Positions 37,695-48,952 of a stretch of DNA of 64,000 nt are shown in pieces. The translations under genes were made by a program, and so were the position numbers. Origin of the DNA: Streptomyces sp. AJS327 (GTDB lineage: Bacteria > Actinomycetota > Actinomycetes > Streptomycetales > Streptomycetaceae); contig NZ_SKBR01000001.1 of NCBI RefSeq assembly GCF_013450295.1, forward strand, positions 1,562,501-1,626,500, in the 5' to 3' direction. Position 1 is the first letter of the stretch. Each line of letters starts with the position of its first letter. The notes beneath the pieces are model-generated. The model did not search any database, was not told where the DNA came from, and was given only the letters and a program-made list of their open reading frames with translations.

Positions 37695-38734
37695 TCCCCC
37701 TCCTGGGTGCGGTTCTCCGGGCCGGAGGCGGACGCGCCCCCGGCCGGTGTCCGGTCCTCCGCCCGGGGCGCCGGCGGCGCCGCCCGCGAGCCGTGGTCGA
37801 GCGGGACGCGGAGCCGCACCTCGGTGCCGCCCCCACGGCGCGTCCCGACGTTCAGTTCGCCGCCGACCAGCAGCGCCCGCTCCCGCATCCCGCGCAGCCC
37901 GGCGCCCTCCCCGGACGCCCCCAGCCCACGCCCGTCGTCCCGGACGCGGAGCACCACCCGCCCGTCCTCGGAGCGGAGGGACAGTTCGGCGCCGGAGGCG
38001 TCCGCGTGGCGGGCGGTGTTCGTCAGGCTCTCCTGCGCCACCCGGTACAGCACCAACTCGACCTCGCCGCCGAGCGGCGGCAGCGGAGCGGCGAAGTCGC
38101 GGCGCACGGTCAGCCCGGAGTGCGCGGCGAACTCCTCGGCCAGCTCCGTCAACGCGCTGACCAGTCCCAGGTCCTCCAGTACGCCGGGCCGCAGCCGGTG
38201 CGCCACCCGCCGCACCTCGTCGAGGCTGGCGCGGGTGGTCTCCTGGGCCTGCCGGAGGTCCGCGCGCATCGCGTCCGGGGCGTGGTCGGCGATCCGCTTG
38301 AGGTCCAGCAGAACGGCGGTGAGGCTCTGGCCCACCTCGTCGTGCAGCTCCTGCGCCACCCGGCGGCGCTCGGCCTCCTGCGCGGAGAGCGCGCGGGCGC
38401 TGCTGTCGCCGCGTTCGGTCTCCAGCCGGTCCAGCATCTCGTTGAAGGCGCGCAGCAGGTCGGGGATGTCGCCCTGGCCGCTGGCCGGGAGGCGCTGCCC
38501 GGGCCGCAGCAGGTCGATGGTCTGCATGAGCCGGTTCAGCCGCTGGAGCGGGGCGAGCCCGAGCCGGAGGAGGAAGCCGTTGGCGAGCAGCATCGCGAGC
38601 ATGCCGCCGGTGACGACGACGGCCTCGGTGAGCACGACCGGCACGGAGACGGTCACGGGTGCCCAGAGCAGCACGACGGTGGCCGTCACCAGGACGAGCG
38701 CGTTGAGCAGAAAGATCCGCCAGAACAGGGACAC
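37691..38734 (-). CDS. NarL-type sensor histidine kinase
   Basis: A membrane sensor kinase of about 347 residues. Two N-terminal transmembrane helices (FLLNALVLVTATVVLLW and VVVTGGMLAMLLANGFLL) enclose only a very short extracellular loop, so the signal is probably sensed in or near the membrane. A HAMP-like linker with APLQRLNRLMQTIDLLRPG follows. The HisKA_3 box is RRRVAQELHDEVGQSLTAV, and the ATPase has SLTNTARHA (N box) and VRDDGRGLG (G1 box). GTG at 38734 with AGGAGGT ten bases upstream is favoured; upstream in-frame GTGs would lengthen the soluble N-terminus. It overlaps the regulator gene by four bases. Confidence 0.9.
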   Translation of the reverse strand: MSLFWRIFLLNALVLVTATVVLLWAPVTVSVPVVLTEAVVVTGGMLAMLLANGFLLRLGLAPLQRLNRLMQTIDLLRPGQRLPASGQGDIPDLLRAFNEMLDRLETERGDSSARALSAQEAERRRVAQELHDEVGQSLTAVLLDLKRIADHAPDAMRADLRQAQETTRASLDEVRRVAHRLRPGVLEDLGLVSALTELAEEFAAHSGLTVRRDFAAPLPPLGGEVELVLYRVAQESLTNTARHADASGAELSLRSEDGRVVLRVRDDGRGLGASGEGAGLRGMRERALLVGGELNVGTRRGGGTEVRLRVPLDHGSRAAPPAPRAEDRTPAGGASASGPENRTQEGE

Positions 38735-39108
38735 GGTGAGCTGGACCTCCTGCGGCCACTCTTCCACGCTTTCCCCGCCGTCGACGCCCGCCCCCGTCTC
38801 CACCCCACCGCCCCGCCGCAGTCTCCGCCACCGGCCCCGACTCCGGTGGCTCGCCCGGCCGTTCGGCCCGCGCGGGCCCCGGGCGGCTCCCGCGCGCGGG
38901 GCGTCCACGGCGGCGGGCGGTCCGCCGGGCGCGGAGCCACCGCCGGGCTCCCGCGCCCCACCGCCGCTCCCGCGCCCCGTCGGGCGCCCGCGCCTCCGCC
39001 GCTGGGAGGCGTTCCGGCGGCCCCGGACGGCGAGGCCGCGGGGGACGAGCCCCCGGAACCCGCCCCCGCGGCCACCCCGTGGGGACCCGTACTCCGGGAC
39101 GGCCGGGC
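38735..39108. other. Intergenic region between kinase and DUF952 genes
   Basis: A 374-base region, very GC-rich, with both neighbours on the minus strand. It may hold the kinase promoter and some of its N-terminus if a longer start is used. No other structure is convincing. Confidence 0.45.
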
Positions 39109-39429
39109 TCAGGACCAGATGCTGAGCGAGAGCGCGCTCCCCTCGGCGTCTCGCTGGATCTCCAGCATCCCGGCCACCGCGGTGCGGTTGATCCGGCCGT
39201 GGACGCGGGGGCCGGGGCCCCAGCGCACCCGCACGTCCAGCTTCCGCTCGTCGATCATCAGGGCCATCACCGGCCCGATCGCCTCGCGGAAGTGGGTGTC
39301 CGCCGCCACCAGCGCGCCCGCCTCGTCCGCCGCGCAGCGGATGATCCCGTCATCGGCGAAACCGGGCGGCGCGTAGGGGCGGTCCGGGAAGCTCAGCCAG
39401 TCGTCGAGCGGCACCACGTGGAAGATCAT
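39109..39429 (-). CDS. DUF952 family protein
   Basis: A 106-residue protein beginning MIFHVVPLDDWLSFPDRPY, with DDGIIRCAADEA and LDVRVRWGPGPRVHGRINRTAV, which match the DUF952 family. These small cytoplasmic proteins have a beta-rich fold related to ADP-ribosyl-binding and RNA phosphotransferase-like domains, but no activity is established. The start is taken at MIFH with an AAGAGAG box upstream. The strongly conserved FIHCS of the family is here IIRCA, so one presumed ligand residue (His) is replaced by Arg. It is divergent from tyrA. Confidence 0.82.
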   Translation of the reverse strand: MIFHVVPLDDWLSFPDRPYAPPGFADDGIIRCAADEAGALVAADTHFREAIGPVMALMIDERKLDVRVRWGPGPRVHGRINRTAVAGMLEIQRDAEGSALSLSIWS

Positions 39430-39647
39430 GACTCTCTTGTACCGTCTCAACTGCCGGTCACCGCGCACATCCGGACGGTGCCGCCCCTAGGCTGGCCGTG
39501 GCGGCGGAACCCCTTCCCGGGGACTCCCGAGGGGGCCGGGAGGCCCGCGCTCCCGATAACCCCGGGCCGCGGGGACGCCAGGACACCAGGTCCCGGGGAG
39601 CCGAGGGCACCCGCGGACACCGAGCACCCCAAGGACAACGTCAGGCA

Positions 39648-40736
39648 ATGCGCACCGCTCTCGTCATCGGCACCGGCCTCATCGGCACCTCGGTCGCGCT
39701 CGCGCTGACCGCCCGCGGCGTCCGCGTCCATCTGCGCGACCACGACACCGAGCGGGTGCGCACCGCCGCCGCCCTCGGGGCCGGCACCCAGGACGCCCCC
39801 GCCGAGCGGGTCGATCTCGCGCTGGTCGCCGTGCCGCCCGCGCACATCGCGGGGACCGTCGCCGAGTCCCAGCGGGCCGGGGAGGCCCGCGCCTACCTGG
39901 ACGTGGGCAGCGTGAAGGGCGGCCCCGGGCGGCAGTTGGCCGCGCTGGGCGGCGACCCGGGCAGCTACCTGGGCACCCATCCGATGGCGGGCCGGGAACA
40001 GAGCGGGCCGCTGGCCGCCGGCGTCGACCTCTTCGAGGGACGGCCGTGGGTGCTGACCCCCACCGCGGAGACCGAGACCGAGGTCCTCAACCTCGCCCTG
40101 GAGCTGGTGGCGCTCTGCGCCGCCGTGCCGGTGGTGATGGAGGCGGAGGCGCACGACCAGGCCGTGGCGCTCGTCTCGCACACCCCCCAGCTGGTGTCGA
40201 GCCTGGTCGCCGCCCGGCTGGAGGAGGCGGACGAGACGGCCGTGCGCCTCTGCGGCCAGGGCATTCGGGACGTCACCAGGATCGCCGCCTCCGATCCGGC
40301 GATGTGGGTGGACATCCTCTCCGCCAACCCCGGGCCGGTCGCCGACGTCCTCGCGTCCGTCACCTCCGACCTGGCGGAGACGGTGCGCGCGCTGCGCTCC
40401 CTGGAGTCCTCCGACGAGGACCGGCGGCGGGAGGGCGCCGGGGAGGTGGCCCGGATGCTGCGCAGGGGCAACGTGGGCCGGGCGCGGGTCCCGGGCAAGC
40501 ACGGCCAGGCCCCCACCGTCTACGAGACCGTCGCCGTCCTGATCAGCGACCGCCCCGGCGAGCTGGCCCGGATCTTCGCGGACGCGGGCGCCGCCGGGGT
40601 CAACGTCGAGGACGTGCGGATCGAGCACGCCACCGGCCAGCAGGCCGGTCATGTGCAGCTCATGGTGGAGCCGGGCGCGGTCCGCCCTCTCCAGCACGCG
40701 CTCCGCGAGCGGGGCTGGGCCATCCGGCAGCAGTGA
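39648..40736 (+). CDS. tyrA: Prephenate dehydrogenase
   Basis: A 362-residue TyrA that converts prephenate to 4-hydroxyphenylpyruvate for tyrosine synthesis. The nucleotide-binding domain starts ALVIGTGLIGTSVALAL; LDVGSVKG and GTHPMAGREQSG carry the catalytic His; SHTPQLVSSLVA and the C-terminal helical dimer domain follow. Residues about 285-350 are an ACT domain (VAVLISDRPGELARIFADAG), suggesting feedback control by an aromatic amino acid. ATG 39648 is preceded by AAGGA. It is upstream of cmk with a 90-base gap, a conserved arrangement in actinobacteria. Confidence 0.94.
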   Translation: MRTALVIGTGLIGTSVALALTARGVRVHLRDHDTERVRTAAALGAGTQDAPAERVDLALVAVPPAHIAGTVAESQRAGEARAYLDVGSVKGGPGRQLAALGGDPGSYLGTHPMAGREQSGPLAAGVDLFEGRPWVLTPTAETETEVLNLALELVALCAAVPVVMEAEAHDQAVALVSHTPQLVSSLVAARLEEADETAVRLCGQGIRDVTRIAASDPAMWVDILSANPGPVADVLASVTSDLAETVRALRSLESSDEDRRREGAGEVARMLRRGNVGRARVPGKHGQAPTVYETVAVLISDRPGELARIFADAGAAGVNVEDVRIEHATGQQAGHVQLMVEPGAVRPLQHALRERGWAIRQQ

Positions 40737-40825
40737 GCGCCTCCGGCAGCCGGTAGCCTTGTCCCGGGCCGTACGCCCCGCACCGCCGCCCGCGCCCCCG
40801 AGATGTCGAGAAAGGTGCTCGAAGC

Positions 40826-41584
40826 GTGTCTGCTAACTCCCCGGAGGCGACCCCCGACTCCCCGGCCGTCCCGGCTCCGGTGGTCGTCGCCATCGACGGC
40901 CCCTCGGGCACGGGCAAGTCCAGCACCTCGAAGGCCGTCGCCGCGCGGCTGGCGCTGCGCTACCTGGACACCGGCGCCCAGTACCGCGCCCTGACCTGGT
41001 GGATGCTGAGCAACGACGTCGACGTCAGCGCCCCCGAGCGGATCGCGGAGGCCGCCGGGCGGCCCGCGATCGTCTCCGGCACCGACCCGAAGGCCCCGGC
41101 GATCTCGGCGGACGGCGCGGACGCCTCCGGCCCGATCCGCACCCAGGAGGTGACGGCCGCGGTCAGCGCGGTCAGCGCCGTACCGCAGGTCCGCACCCGG
41201 ATCACCGAGCTTCAGCGGTCCATCGCCGCGGAGGCCGCGGCGGAGGGCGTGGGGATCGTGGTGGAGGGCCGGGACATCGGCAGCGCCGTGCTCCCCGACG
41301 CCGACCTCAAGGTGTTCCTCACCGCCTCGCCCGAGGCCCGGGCGGCCCGGCGCAGCGGGGAGCTGTCGGGCGCGAACGCGGCCGGGCTGGCCGCCACCCA
41401 GGAGGCGCTGGCCCGCCGGGACAGGGCCGACTCCACCCGGAAGGCCTCCCCGCTCAAGCGCGCCGACGACGCGGTGGAGATCGACACCACCGAGCTCACC
41501 CTGGAGCAGGTCGTCGAGTGCGTCGTCACCCTGGTCGAGCAGGCCGCGGCCCGGCGTGCCGGGCAGGGCGCGGCGGTCAGGTGA
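40826..41584 (+). CDS. cmk: Cytidylate kinase
   Basis: A 252-residue CMP/dCMP kinase. The P-loop DGPSGTGKSSTSKAVAARL is near residue 24, LDTGAQYRALTWWML binds the nucleotide, the VVEGRDIGSAVLPDADLKVFLTAS segment gives the NMP-binding/LID part, and RRDRADSTRKASPLKRADDA is the LID Arg cluster. It phosphorylates CMP and dCMP with ATP. GTG start; its TGA overlaps the plsC GTG. The gap upstream has a TAGCCT that may be a -10 element. Confidence 0.95.
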   Translation: MSANSPEATPDSPAVPAPVVVAIDGPSGTGKSSTSKAVAARLALRYLDTGAQYRALTWWMLSNDVDVSAPERIAEAAGRPAIVSGTDPKAPAISADGADASGPIRTQEVTAAVSAVSAVPQVRTRITELQRSIAAEAAAEGVGIVVEGRDIGSAVLPDADLKVFLTASPEARAARRSGELSGANAAGLAATQEALARRDRADSTRKASPLKRADDAVEIDTTELTLEQVVECVVTLVEQAAARRAGQGAAVR

Positions 41585-42231
41585 CCGCTCCCGTGCCCGG
41601 AGCGCGCGGTGCCGAGGCGGCGCGCAGGCTGGGGAGCGGCCTGATGCGCGGGCTGTGGAAGCCCCGGGTGCTGGGCGCCTGGCGGGTGCCCTCGGCCGGG
41701 CCGGCGATACTCGCCGTCAACCACGCCCACCTGCTCGACGGCCCGCTCCTGCTGAGCACCGCGCCCCGCCCCGTGCACTTCCTGATCAAGAAGGAGGCGT
41801 TCGTCGGCCCGCTCGGCTCCTTCCTGCGCGGTATCGGCCAGCTCGGGATCGACCGGGGCAGCGCGGACCGCGCCGCCGTCACCGGCTGTCTCCAGGTGCT
41901 GGAGCGCGGCGGGGTGCTCGGCATCTTCCCCGAAGGCACCCGGGGTGAGGGGGACTTCGCCGCGCTTCGGTCCGGCCTCGCCTACTTCGCGCTGCGCACG
42001 GGCGCCCCGGTGGTGCCGGTCGCGGTGCTCGGCAGCGCGGACCGGGCCGGGCGGGCGGTGCGGGCGCTGCCTCCGCTGCGGGCCCGGATCGACATCGTCT
42101 ACGGTGATCCGTTCCTCGCGGGGGACGGCGGCGGCCGCCGTACCCGCTCCGCGCTGGACGAGGCGACGACCCGCGTGCAGCGGCGCCTGACCGGGCACCT
42201 GGCGCGGGCCCGGCGGACGACGGGCCGCTGA
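41581..42231 (+). CDS. 1-acyl-glycerol-3-phosphate acyltransferase (PlsC family)
   Basis: A 216-residue membrane-associated acyltransferase. The HX4D motif is in NHAHLLDG, the glycerol-phosphate site in LGIDRGSADR, and FPEGTRGEG is motif III. It would acylate lysophosphatidic acid to phosphatidic acid in phospholipid synthesis, or a related acceptor. GTG overlaps the cmk stop in GTGA, so the two are translated together. Followed by der after 105 bases, the conserved cmk-plsC-der order. The short gap to der contains a duplicated GCAGGAACCAC. Confidence 0.91.
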   Translation: MTAPVPGARGAEAARRLGSGLMRGLWKPRVLGAWRVPSAGPAILAVNHAHLLDGPLLLSTAPRPVHFLIKKEAFVGPLGSFLRGIGQLGIDRGSADRAAVTGCLQVLERGGVLGIFPEGTRGEGDFAALRSGLAYFALRTGAPVVPVAVLGSADRAGRAVRALPPLRARIDIVYGDPFLAGDGGGRRTRSALDEATTRVQRRLTGHLARARRTTGR

Positions 42232-42336
42232 CTCCGCACACTGGCGGGAGGTGGTGCCTCGGCGCGCGGCGCACCCCACGACGGACGCAGGAACCACGCA
42301 GGAACCACGCACGAACGACGGCGAGGACACGACGCC

Positions 42337-43803
42337 ATGAACGAGCAGGGCCACTCCGGTGGTGAGCAGGAGCACGGTGAGCTGGGCGAGACCGAACTCG
42401 CCGAGTTCATGCGGCTGGCGACCGAGGAGGGCTTCGACCCCGACGAGGTCGGGGAGGCACTGGACGAGGCCGGACACGGTCCGCTTCCGGTCCTCGCCGT
42501 CATCGGCCGCCCGAACGTCGGCAAGTCGACACTGGTGAACCGGATCATCGGACGCCGGGAGGCGGTGGTCGAGGACCGGCCGGGCGTCACCCGGGACCGC
42601 GTGACCTACGAGGCGGAGTGGGCCGGACGCCGCTTCAAGGTCGTGGACACCGGCGGCTGGGAACAGGACGTACTCGGCATCGACGCCTCCGTCGCGGCGC
42701 AGGCCGAGTTCGCCGTCGAGGCCGCCGACGCGGTGGTCTTCGTGGTGGACGCGGCCGTCGGCGCGACCGACACCGACGAGGCCGTCGTCAAGCTGCTGCG
42801 CCGGGCGGGCAAGCCGGTGGTGCTCTGCGCCAACAAGGTCGACGGGCCCTCCGGCGAGGCCGACGCCACCTACCTCTGGTCGCTCGGGCTCGGCGAGCCG
42901 CACCCGGTCTCCGCGCTGCACGGCCGGGGCACCGGCGACATGCTGGACGAGGTGCTGCGGGTGCTGCCCGAGGCCCCGCCCCAGACCTTCGGCTCCCCCC
43001 TGGGCGGCCCGCGCCGGATCGCGCTGGTGGGCCGACCGAACGTCGGCAAGTCCTCGATGCTCAACAAGGTCGCGGGCGAGGAGCGCGTCGTGGTCGACGA
43101 ACTCGCCGGGACCACCCGCGACCCGGTCGACGAGCTGGTCGAACTCGGCGGCAAGAGCTGGATGTTCGTTGACACGGCCGGGATCAGGCGCCGGGTCCAC
43201 CTCCAGGAGGGCGCCGACTACTACGCCTCGCTGCGCACCGCGGCCGCCCTGGAGAAGGCGGAGGTGGCCGTGGTGCTGCTGGACGTCAGCGAGTCGATCA
43301 GCGTGCAGGACCAGCGGATCATCTCCAGCGCCGTGGAGGCCGGACGGGCGCTCGTCCTCGCCTACAACAAGTGGGACACGCTGGACGAGGAGCGCCGCTA
43401 CTACCTGGAGCGGGAGATCGAGCGGGAGCTGGCCCAGGTGCGGTGGGCGCCCCGCGTGAACGTCTCGGCGCGGACCGGCCGCCATCTGGAGAAGCTGGTC
43501 CCCGCCATCGAGACGGCCCTGGCGGGCTGGGAGACGCGGGTGCCGACCGGCAAGCTCAACGCCTTCCTCGGTGAGATCGCCGCCTCCCACCCGCACCCGG
43601 TGCGCGGCGGCAAGCAGCCGCGGGTGCTCTTCGGCACACAGGCCGGGTCCAAGCCGCCGCGGTTCGTGCTGTTCGCCTCCGGCTTCCTGGAGGCGGGCTA
43701 CCGTCGGTTCATCGAACGGCGGCTGCGCGAGCAGTTCGGCTTCGAGGGCACCCCGATCCAGATCTCCGTGCGGGTGCGGGAGAAGCGCGGCCGGAAGAAG
43801 TGA
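42337..43803 (+). CDS. der: Ribosome-assembly GTPase Der (EngA)
   Basis: A 488-residue double-GTPase needed for late 50S assembly. First G domain: [23 protein letters not shown]; second: [23 protein letters not shown]; then the KH-like C-terminal domain with [18 protein letters not shown] and [22 protein letters not shown], ending in a basic EKRGRKK. A 45-residue acidic N-terminal extension precedes the first domain. It is the last gene of the cmk-plsC-der group and is terminated by a strong hairpin. Confidence 0.97.
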   Translation: MNEQGHSGGEQEHGELGETELAEFMRLATEEGFDPDEVGEALDEAGHGPLPVLAVIGRPNVGKSTLVNRIIGRREAVVEDRPGVTRDRVTYEAEWAGRRFKVVDTGGWEQDVLGIDASVAAQAEFAVEAADAVVFVVDAAVGATDTDEAVVKLLRRAGKPVVLCANKVDGPSGEADATYLWSLGLGEPHPVSALHGRGTGDMLDEVLRVLPEAPPQTFGSPLGGPRRIALVGRPNVGKSSMLNKVAGEERVVVDELAGTTRDPVDELVELGGKSWMFVDTAGIRRRVHLQEGADYYASLRTAAALEKAEVAVVLLDVSESISVQDQRIISSAVEAGRALVLAYNKWDTLDEERRYYLEREIERELAQVRWAPRVNVSARTGRHLEKLVPAIETALAGWETRVPTGKLNAFLGEIAASHPHPVRGGKQPRVLFGTQAGSKPPRFVLFASGFLEAGYRRFIERRLREQFGFEGTPIQISVRVREKRGRKK

Positions 43804-43830
43804 GCGCCCCGGCCGGGGTGGCCGGGGCGC
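43804..43830. terminator. Bidirectional hairpin terminator
   Basis: A perfect 11-bp stem GCGCCCCGGCC / GGCCGGGGCGC with loop GGGGT starts immediately after the der stop codon. It separates der from a convergent small gene. Confidence 0.85.
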
Positions 43831-43837
43831 CGGGGGA

Positions 43838-44161
43838 TCAGCGGCCGTAGCGCTGGCTGTCGCCCGGGCCCGGGGGCAGAGCAGGGCGCTCGTCCGCGCC
43901 GCCCGGCTCGTCCTCGACCCAGATCGGGGCACCGCCGCCGGTGCCGCTCGCGATACCGAATCCTTCGAACGCCAGCCGCTCCTCTCCGGTGCGGTCGCCC
44001 GGCAGCGCGCGGAAGAGCCTGCCGTACTCCGCGTACAGGGCGTCGTAGATCGGCGTCGCCGAGGGCGCCGGTTCGTAGCCGGTGGCCCTGGCCGGTCGCA
44101 TACCGGGGATCTGGGTCTGGCCGAAGTGGCCGCGGGATCGGGGGGATTCGTAGGGTTGCAC
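43838..44161 (-). CDS. Small conserved-looking protein, unknown
   Basis: A protein of about 107 residues with VQPYESPRSRGHFGQTQI near its start and SATPIYDALYAEYGRLFRAL in the middle, then an acidic Gly/Pro-rich tail. No known fold or motif is recognised. The region looks constrained rather than random because it mixes Tyr, Phe and Gln in a composition unlike shadow frames. The start is uncertain: GTG 44161 or ATG 44101. It lies 153 bases downstream of the next unknown gene on the same strand and is convergent with der. Confidence 0.65.
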   Translation of the reverse strand: MQPYESPRSRGHFGQTQIPGMRPARATGYEPAPSATPIYDALYAEYGRLFRALPGDRTGEERLAFEGFGIASGTGGGAPIWVEDEPGGADERPALPPGPGDSQRYGR

Positions 44162-44251
44162 GTCAGTGCCAACGAAAACGCCGCCCGGCGGATGCGGGGC
44201 CGGGCGGCGAATGACCTGATCGCGGAGGCTCGGTCGGTGGCCCGTGCGGGC

Positions 44252-44291
44252 CACCGGCCCGGGGGTGCGGGGCGGCGCCCCCGGGCCGGTG
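44252..44291 (-). terminator. Long hairpin after unknown gene, overlapping a second hairpin
   Basis: CACCGGCCCGGGGG and CCCCCGGGCCGGTG form a perfect 14-bp stem with a 12-base loop. A second stem (44235-44243 with 44248-44256) shares bases 44252-44256, so the two cannot both form fully. It lies just after the 44314-45165 gene. Confidence 0.7.
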
Positions 44292-44313
44292 ACGCTCCGG
44301 CGGACCGTGGGCC

Positions 44314-46332
<2,019 letters not shown>

Positions 46333-46358
46333 CCGTCCGCTGTGCCGCTGGCCGGGCC

Positions 46359-46448
46359 GGGCCCGCGCGATGAGCGGGCCCCGCCCCGGCGCACGGCGCT
46401 GGTGAGCCCCGGCGCCCAGCGCCGGGGGAGCGTGCCATCCGGGCACGC
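46359..46448 (+). terminator. Cluster of three hairpins after the rpf-like gene
   Basis: Three perfect stems follow in series: 46359-46366/46374-46381 (8 bp), 46407-46415/46419-46427 (9 bp, 3-base loop), and 46430-46436/46442-46448 (7 bp). Together they probably end the rpf transcript. Confidence 0.65.
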
Positions 46449-47050
46449 ACGGTCCGGATACGCACCTCCGTTCCCCGCAACGGGGGGATGGAAAGCGTCC
46501 CCGAACGGTTCCGTCCGGTGACTCACGATGTCGGAACTCTTCAGGAACAGGACGGTGAAACCACTCAACCCTGACAACGCGGTACGCATCTGTACGGGTG
46601 TCAGACGGACCGGCCCGCCGGCTGGCCCGGCCGTCCGTGGGAGGCGAGGAACCCGGGAAAGATGCGCAACTCGTTCACGCCGTGCCCGGCCGTCGGATCC
46701 GCCGTCCAGCGCGCCGTCGGCCGCGCGGGCGCGCGGGCGGGGCGACGGCCCGCGCGCGCCCGCGCGGCCTGGGCGTTCCCGCCCGGCGGCCCTCCCCACG
46801 GCGGACGGGACGCGCCGTCCGCCGTGCGCGGGGAGGACGCGGGGAGACGGCCGCGCCGGGAAGTGGCCGCCAACAGCGTCCCGTTCGCCCCTTTTCGGGC
46901 GGCCGGACGGTACGAGACCCTGCTGATGGAGTTCGGCGCACGCGGCGGCCGCCGCCCGTACCGCGCTCGGACGGTGCCGCACGGCGGGCGGTACGCGGTG
47001 GGGGACACGGTCAGGGACACGGGGCACGCACCGCAGAGGAGCCGTACGGC
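46449..47050. other. Intergenic region, likely holding a promoter
   Basis: About 600 bases. The first 150 are AT-richer (GGAACTCTTCAGGAACAGG, CTGACAACGCGGTACGC) and may hold a promoter for the next gene. A 132-codon frame at 46528 has implausible Arg/Pro composition and was not accepted. Confidence 0.5.
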
Positions 47051-48019
47051 ATGAGCGATCCGACGACGAGTGGACCGGGCACGTCCCTCCCCAGACGCCC
47101 GGAGTCCCAGGGGTCCCGCGGGTTCCCCGGCGCGGTCCCGCGCCCCGAACCGTCGGACGGGCGGGCGCCCGCCCCACGTGTGGAGGTCCCCGAACCACGT
47201 GCCGACTGCACCGCCGACCGGGCGGGCGGCCTCACCTTCGACGTGCGGCTGCCCACCTGGCGGCAGTCCCCGCTCGGCCCGTGGGACGCCGCGCTCCTGC
47301 TGTGCCGCCGGGGCGGCACCGATCCGGCCGACACCGTACGGCTGCCACTCACCTCGACCGGCGCGCCCGGGGATCCGCTCCGCGCCGCGCTGCCCAGTAC
47401 CGTGCCGCTGGCCGAGGGGCGCTGGAAGACCTACCTCGCGCTCCCCGGCGGCGAGCCGGAGCGGCTGCTGCCCGGCGTCAACGACCTGCGCTCGCTGGTC
47501 GACCGGACGCCCCGGGAGAACCGCACCTGGCTGGGCGTCCGCATCCCGTACGCCACGGCACGCGGCAACCTCAGCCTCCGGTCCTGGCTGCGCTGGCCGC
47601 ACGCGGAGGTCGGGGACCCGCGGCTCGCGGAGTTCGGGATGACGTTCGGCGGGCGGCTGTACGGCGCTCGGCTCACCCCGGCCGCGGAGCTGGTGGCGGA
47701 GCCGCGGGACGGGGGCGGCCCGCCGGTGCGCGAACCGGTGTGGACCGACCCGGCGGAGGGTGGGGAGACGGCGTTCACGACGCGGCTCCGCTTCGCCCGG
47801 CTGGCCGGTCACCCGGTATGGGACCTGTGGCTCAGACCCGGCGGCGGGGTCGACCCCGTGCGACTCGCCCGCATCCTGGACGACGTGCCGGACAAGCAGC
47901 TGGTCGTCCGCTACCCCGCCGAGCCGTTGGCCGCGGGTTCCCCCACCACCGCCACTCCGTACTACACACGGGACAACGACCTGGCGGTCCGGGTGACGGA
48001 CACGGCGTCCGGGATCTGA
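47051..48019 (+). CDS. Unknown protein, beta-rich, possible carbohydrate-related
   Basis: A 322-residue protein. After a disordered 55-residue start come alternating strands (GGLTFDVRLPTW, WDAALLLCRR, GRWKTYLALPGG), NDLRSLVDRTP, LGVRIPYATARGNLSLRSWLRWPHAEV and WDLWLRPGG, ending YTRDNDLAVRV. The layout resembles the beta-sandwich modules found next to CDP-glycerol or glycosyl transferases in Streptomyces, but no catalytic motif is present and the assignment is weak. AGAGGAG nine bases before ATG 47051 supports the start. No signal peptide. Confidence 0.7.
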   Translation: MSDPTTSGPGTSLPRRPESQGSRGFPGAVPRPEPSDGRAPAPRVEVPEPRADCTADRAGGLTFDVRLPTWRQSPLGPWDAALLLCRRGGTDPADTVRLPLTSTGAPGDPLRAALPSTVPLAEGRWKTYLALPGGEPERLLPGVNDLRSLVDRTPRENRTWLGVRIPYATARGNLSLRSWLRWPHAEVGDPRLAEFGMTFGGRLYGARLTPAAELVAEPRDGGGPPVREPVWTDPAEGGETAFTTRLRFARLAGHPVWDLWLRPGGGVDPVRLARILDDVPDKQLVVRYPAEPLAAGSPTTATPYYTRDNDLAVRVTDTASGI

Positions 48020-48555
48020 CCCGAGAGACGAGGCACGGCGCCCCGCCGGAACGGACGAGCGGCTCCCCGCCCCCGGGAATCCGCCCTCCCGCTCCCAGCC
48101 CCCAACTCCCGTGCACGGTCCCCCCGTTCCCGGACTCCCGGCCGCGATCGGAGGGGGCCGGGCCGACCCGGGCCTGGGGCTGCGGTGCGGTGGTGAGGGG
48201 GTGCCCGTTCCGCCCGTCCGTCAGCCGGTGGACGCCCACGCCGGCGGAACCGCCCGGTTCCCGCGTACCCCGGCGCGCCATTTCCGCGGGCTTCCCGGAT
48301 TTCGCGACCGGCGCGGCGACGGGGAATTCCCGCCCGCCCCCGGAATTCGCGACGGAGGGCCGGACGACGACCCCCCGTGGTGGAATACGGGCGCTTCGGA
48401 CCCCCGGGGCGGATCGACCGGAACGTGAGGCAATGGCCAAAGAACTGCTGCCGAAGCGTGACGATGGCCGTGACAGAAGTGTGACGAACCGGGGACGGCG
48501 TCGCGGTGGGACCCCGACTACCGGCTGTCCGCGTCCAGACCGTACCGTGGCGGCC
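48020..48555. other. Intergenic region, nothing recognised
   Basis: A 536-base G/C-rich gap with several CCCCCG-type runs but no convincing gene or long palindrome. An in-frame ATG at 48433 could extend the following miniprotein by 41 residues, without good evidence. Confidence 0.5.
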
Positions 48556-48771
48556 ATGGCACCGGAACCCGAAGCCCCCGACACCGCCGGAGACGAGCCG
48601 GAGAGCTACGTCGGCCTGTCCGCCGACGCCGCCGAGCGCCGCGCCTACGAGCAGGGCTGGAGCACGGTCCGCAGACTCGCGCCGGACGCGATCGTCACCA
48701 TGGAGTTCCTGGTCGGCCGGCTGAACCTGGCCGTCACCGACGACACGGTCGTGCGCTGCTGGAAGGGCTGA
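48556..48771 (+). CDS. I78-type protease-inhibitor-like miniprotein
   Basis: A 71-residue protein: a short acidic start, then YVGLSADAAERRAYEQGW, VRRLAPDAIVTMEFLVGRLN and LAVTDDTVVRCWKG. This is the pattern of the I78 (potato-inhibitor-like) family: a conserved Gly-Leu-Ser-helix, a reactive loop, and paired strands ending VVRxxxG. Such proteins inhibit serine proteases or act as structural miniproteins. No signal peptide is evident, so the protein seems cytoplasmic. ATG 48556 has a weak ribosome binding site. Confidence 0.7.
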   Translation: MAPEPEAPDTAGDEPESYVGLSADAAERRAYEQGWSTVRRLAPDAIVTMEFLVGRLNLAVTDDTVVRCWKG

Positions 48772-48952
48772 CGCGCCGGACCCGCCCCGCGTACGCGCGG
48801 CGTTCCACGGACCACGGAGAGGTGTGCGTACCGACCCCGTGGACCCGCGGCGGGCGCGGCTGAACGCCGACCCATTCCCCCGCCAACCGCGATTCCCCAG
48901 CCCCCGTATCCCTCGTGGCTGCCCCTCGTACCGGCCGCGGGGCGGGCGCCGG

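Noticed and set aside
46528..46926. A 132-codon frame between rpf and the 47051 gene
   Set aside because: No ribosome binding site and an implausible Arg/Pro-rich translation.
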